Origin: Alphaproteobacteria bacterium
GTDB taxonomy: Bacteria > Pseudomonadota > Alphaproteobacteria > DSM-16000 > Inquilinaceae
NCBI GenBank assembly: GCA_028281925.1
Contig: JANQIX010000029.1
Location: 18,303 to 82,302, forward strand
Reading direction: 5' to 3'
DNA length: 64,000 bases
Part shown: positions 63,601-64,000 of the stretch, piece by piece
Layout of the letters: each line of letters begins with the position of its first letter
Numbering within the stretch: position 1 is the first letter of the stretch
Program-made: the position numbers and the translations under genes
Notes under the pieces: generated by a model
What the model was told of the DNA's origin: nothing
The model's input: only the letters and a program-made list of their open reading frames with translations
Databases searched by the model: none

Positions 63601-64000
63601 TCAGTTGCGCAGCGGCTTGCCGGTGCTAAGCATGTGCTCCATGCGCGCCTGCGTTGCGGGCGTGCGGATCAGGCGGACGAAGGCTTCGCGTTCCAGCGTC
63701 AGCAGGCCGTCTTCCGCCACCGTGTCGATCCAGTCGGTGCCGCCGCCGGCGAGCACGCCAGCCAGTTCCGTCGCCACGACGGCGTCATGGGGCGTTGCCT
63801 TGCCCAAGAGGCGGAAACCGTCGATCGCCAGCTTCATGGCCGCCGCGGCGGTCGGCCCCGGCAGGTGGATCTCCTCCAGTTCCGGCGGCGGGCGATAGTC
63901 GACCGCCAGGGCCAATGCCTTTGCCTTAGCGTCGGCCAGCAGCCGGTCGCGGTTCATGGTGATCCCGTCTCCGGGCCGGAAGAACAGATGCTCTTGCGCC
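63601..64000 (-). CDS. 3-hydroxyacyl-CoA dehydrogenase/enoyl-CoA hydratase (FadB/FadJ-like), C-terminal fragment cut by window end
   Basis: The reading frame is open to the right edge; on the minus strand it enters as AQEHLFFRPGDGITMNRDRLLAD and ends in EHMLSTGKPLRN. Both are characteristic of the C-terminal crotonase-type part of the long 3-hydroxyacyl-CoA dehydrogenases. The internal ATG at 63957 is therefore not the true start; most of the protein lies outside. It is followed 33 bases later by the acyl-CoA dehydrogenase, which makes a beta-oxidation operon likely. Confidence 0.85.
   Translation of the reverse strand, partial: AQEHLFFRPGDGITMNRDRLLADAKAKALALAVDYRPPPELEEIHLPGPTAAAAMKLAIDGFRLLGKATPHDAVVATELAGVLAGGGTDWIDTVAEDGLLTLEREAFVRLIRTPATQARMEHMLSTGKPLRN

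Noticed and set aside
1..64000. CRISPR arrays, insertion sequences, phage genes, tRNA or rRNA genes
   Set aside because: No regularly spaced repeats, transposase or integrase sequences, cloverleaf-like intergenic segments or rRNA-like stretches were seen in the intergenic regions I read on both strands.

Overview
The window is a gene-dense, high-GC stretch of a chromosome from an alphaproteobacterium, most like the Rhodospirillales and relatives. This placement is an inference from gene content: a three-gene cytochrome bc1 operon, an alphaproteobacterial CtaA, a RegB/RegA-type redox two-component pair, DUF6111 and DUF1285 proteins, a MoxR-DUF58-DUF4159 cluster and a split glycine decarboxylase under a tandem glycine riboswitch. 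I found no insertion sequence, prophage, CRISPR array, rRNA or tRNA. Both edges cut genes: the SURF1 C-terminus on the left and a FadB/FadJ-like beta-oxidation protein on the right.

Layout. 1-1720: SURF1 tail and an M32 carboxypeptidase. 1824-7000: a probable iron-responsive operon (imelysin, di-haem oxidoreductase, second imelysin, DUF1513 protein) behind a 17-bp palindrome overlapping a promoter. 7116-8502: a GcvA-like LysR regulator divergent from an unrecognised 86-residue protein. 8535-13319: gcvT-gcvH-gcvPA-gcvPB on the minus strand with promoter and tandem glycine riboswitch. 13355-16846: a 1163-residue multidomain flavin/iron-sulfur oxidoreductase. 16923-22863: GNAT, haem A synthase, petABC, then trmL-hemF. 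22929-25641 and 25605-26201: an exported protein, CCA-adding enzyme, DUF6111, Nudix CoA pyrophosphatase and DUF1285. 26253-33708: MoxR-DUF58-DUF4159-membrane protein operon plus a small membrane protein. 33736-37673: GNAT, aminotransferase, acetoacetate-CoA ligase. 37843-41148: HAD hydrolase, cupin, two small exported proteins, and a stand-alone caspase-fold (C80-like) protein. 41221-42963: PaaK-like ligase, a broken SRPBCC gene and structured intergenic DNA. 42964-46658: RegA/RegB and a divergent ABC exporter. 46741-50031: a PAS-GGDEF-EAL protein. 50051-52657: late cobalamin genes. 52760-55033: three small envelope genes. 55097-59485: the ugpBAEC glycerol-3-phosphate importer. 59662-64000: a small conserved-looking protein, HemW, RdgB and beta-oxidation genes.

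The themes are aerobic respiration and haem (SURF1, CtaA, bc1, HemF, HemW, RegBA), one-carbon/glycine metabolism, iron handling, fatty-acid/acetoacetate use and cobalamin completion. The observations most worth following up are the stand-alone C80-like protein at 40447, the SRPBCC gene collapsed by an apparent microhomology deletion at 42588-42799, the very large oxidoreductase next to the glycine riboswitch, the LysR/small-protein pair beside gcv, and the iron-box-controlled double-imelysin operon with a hairpin over a start codon. All family calls rest on reading motifs by eye; no database search was run.
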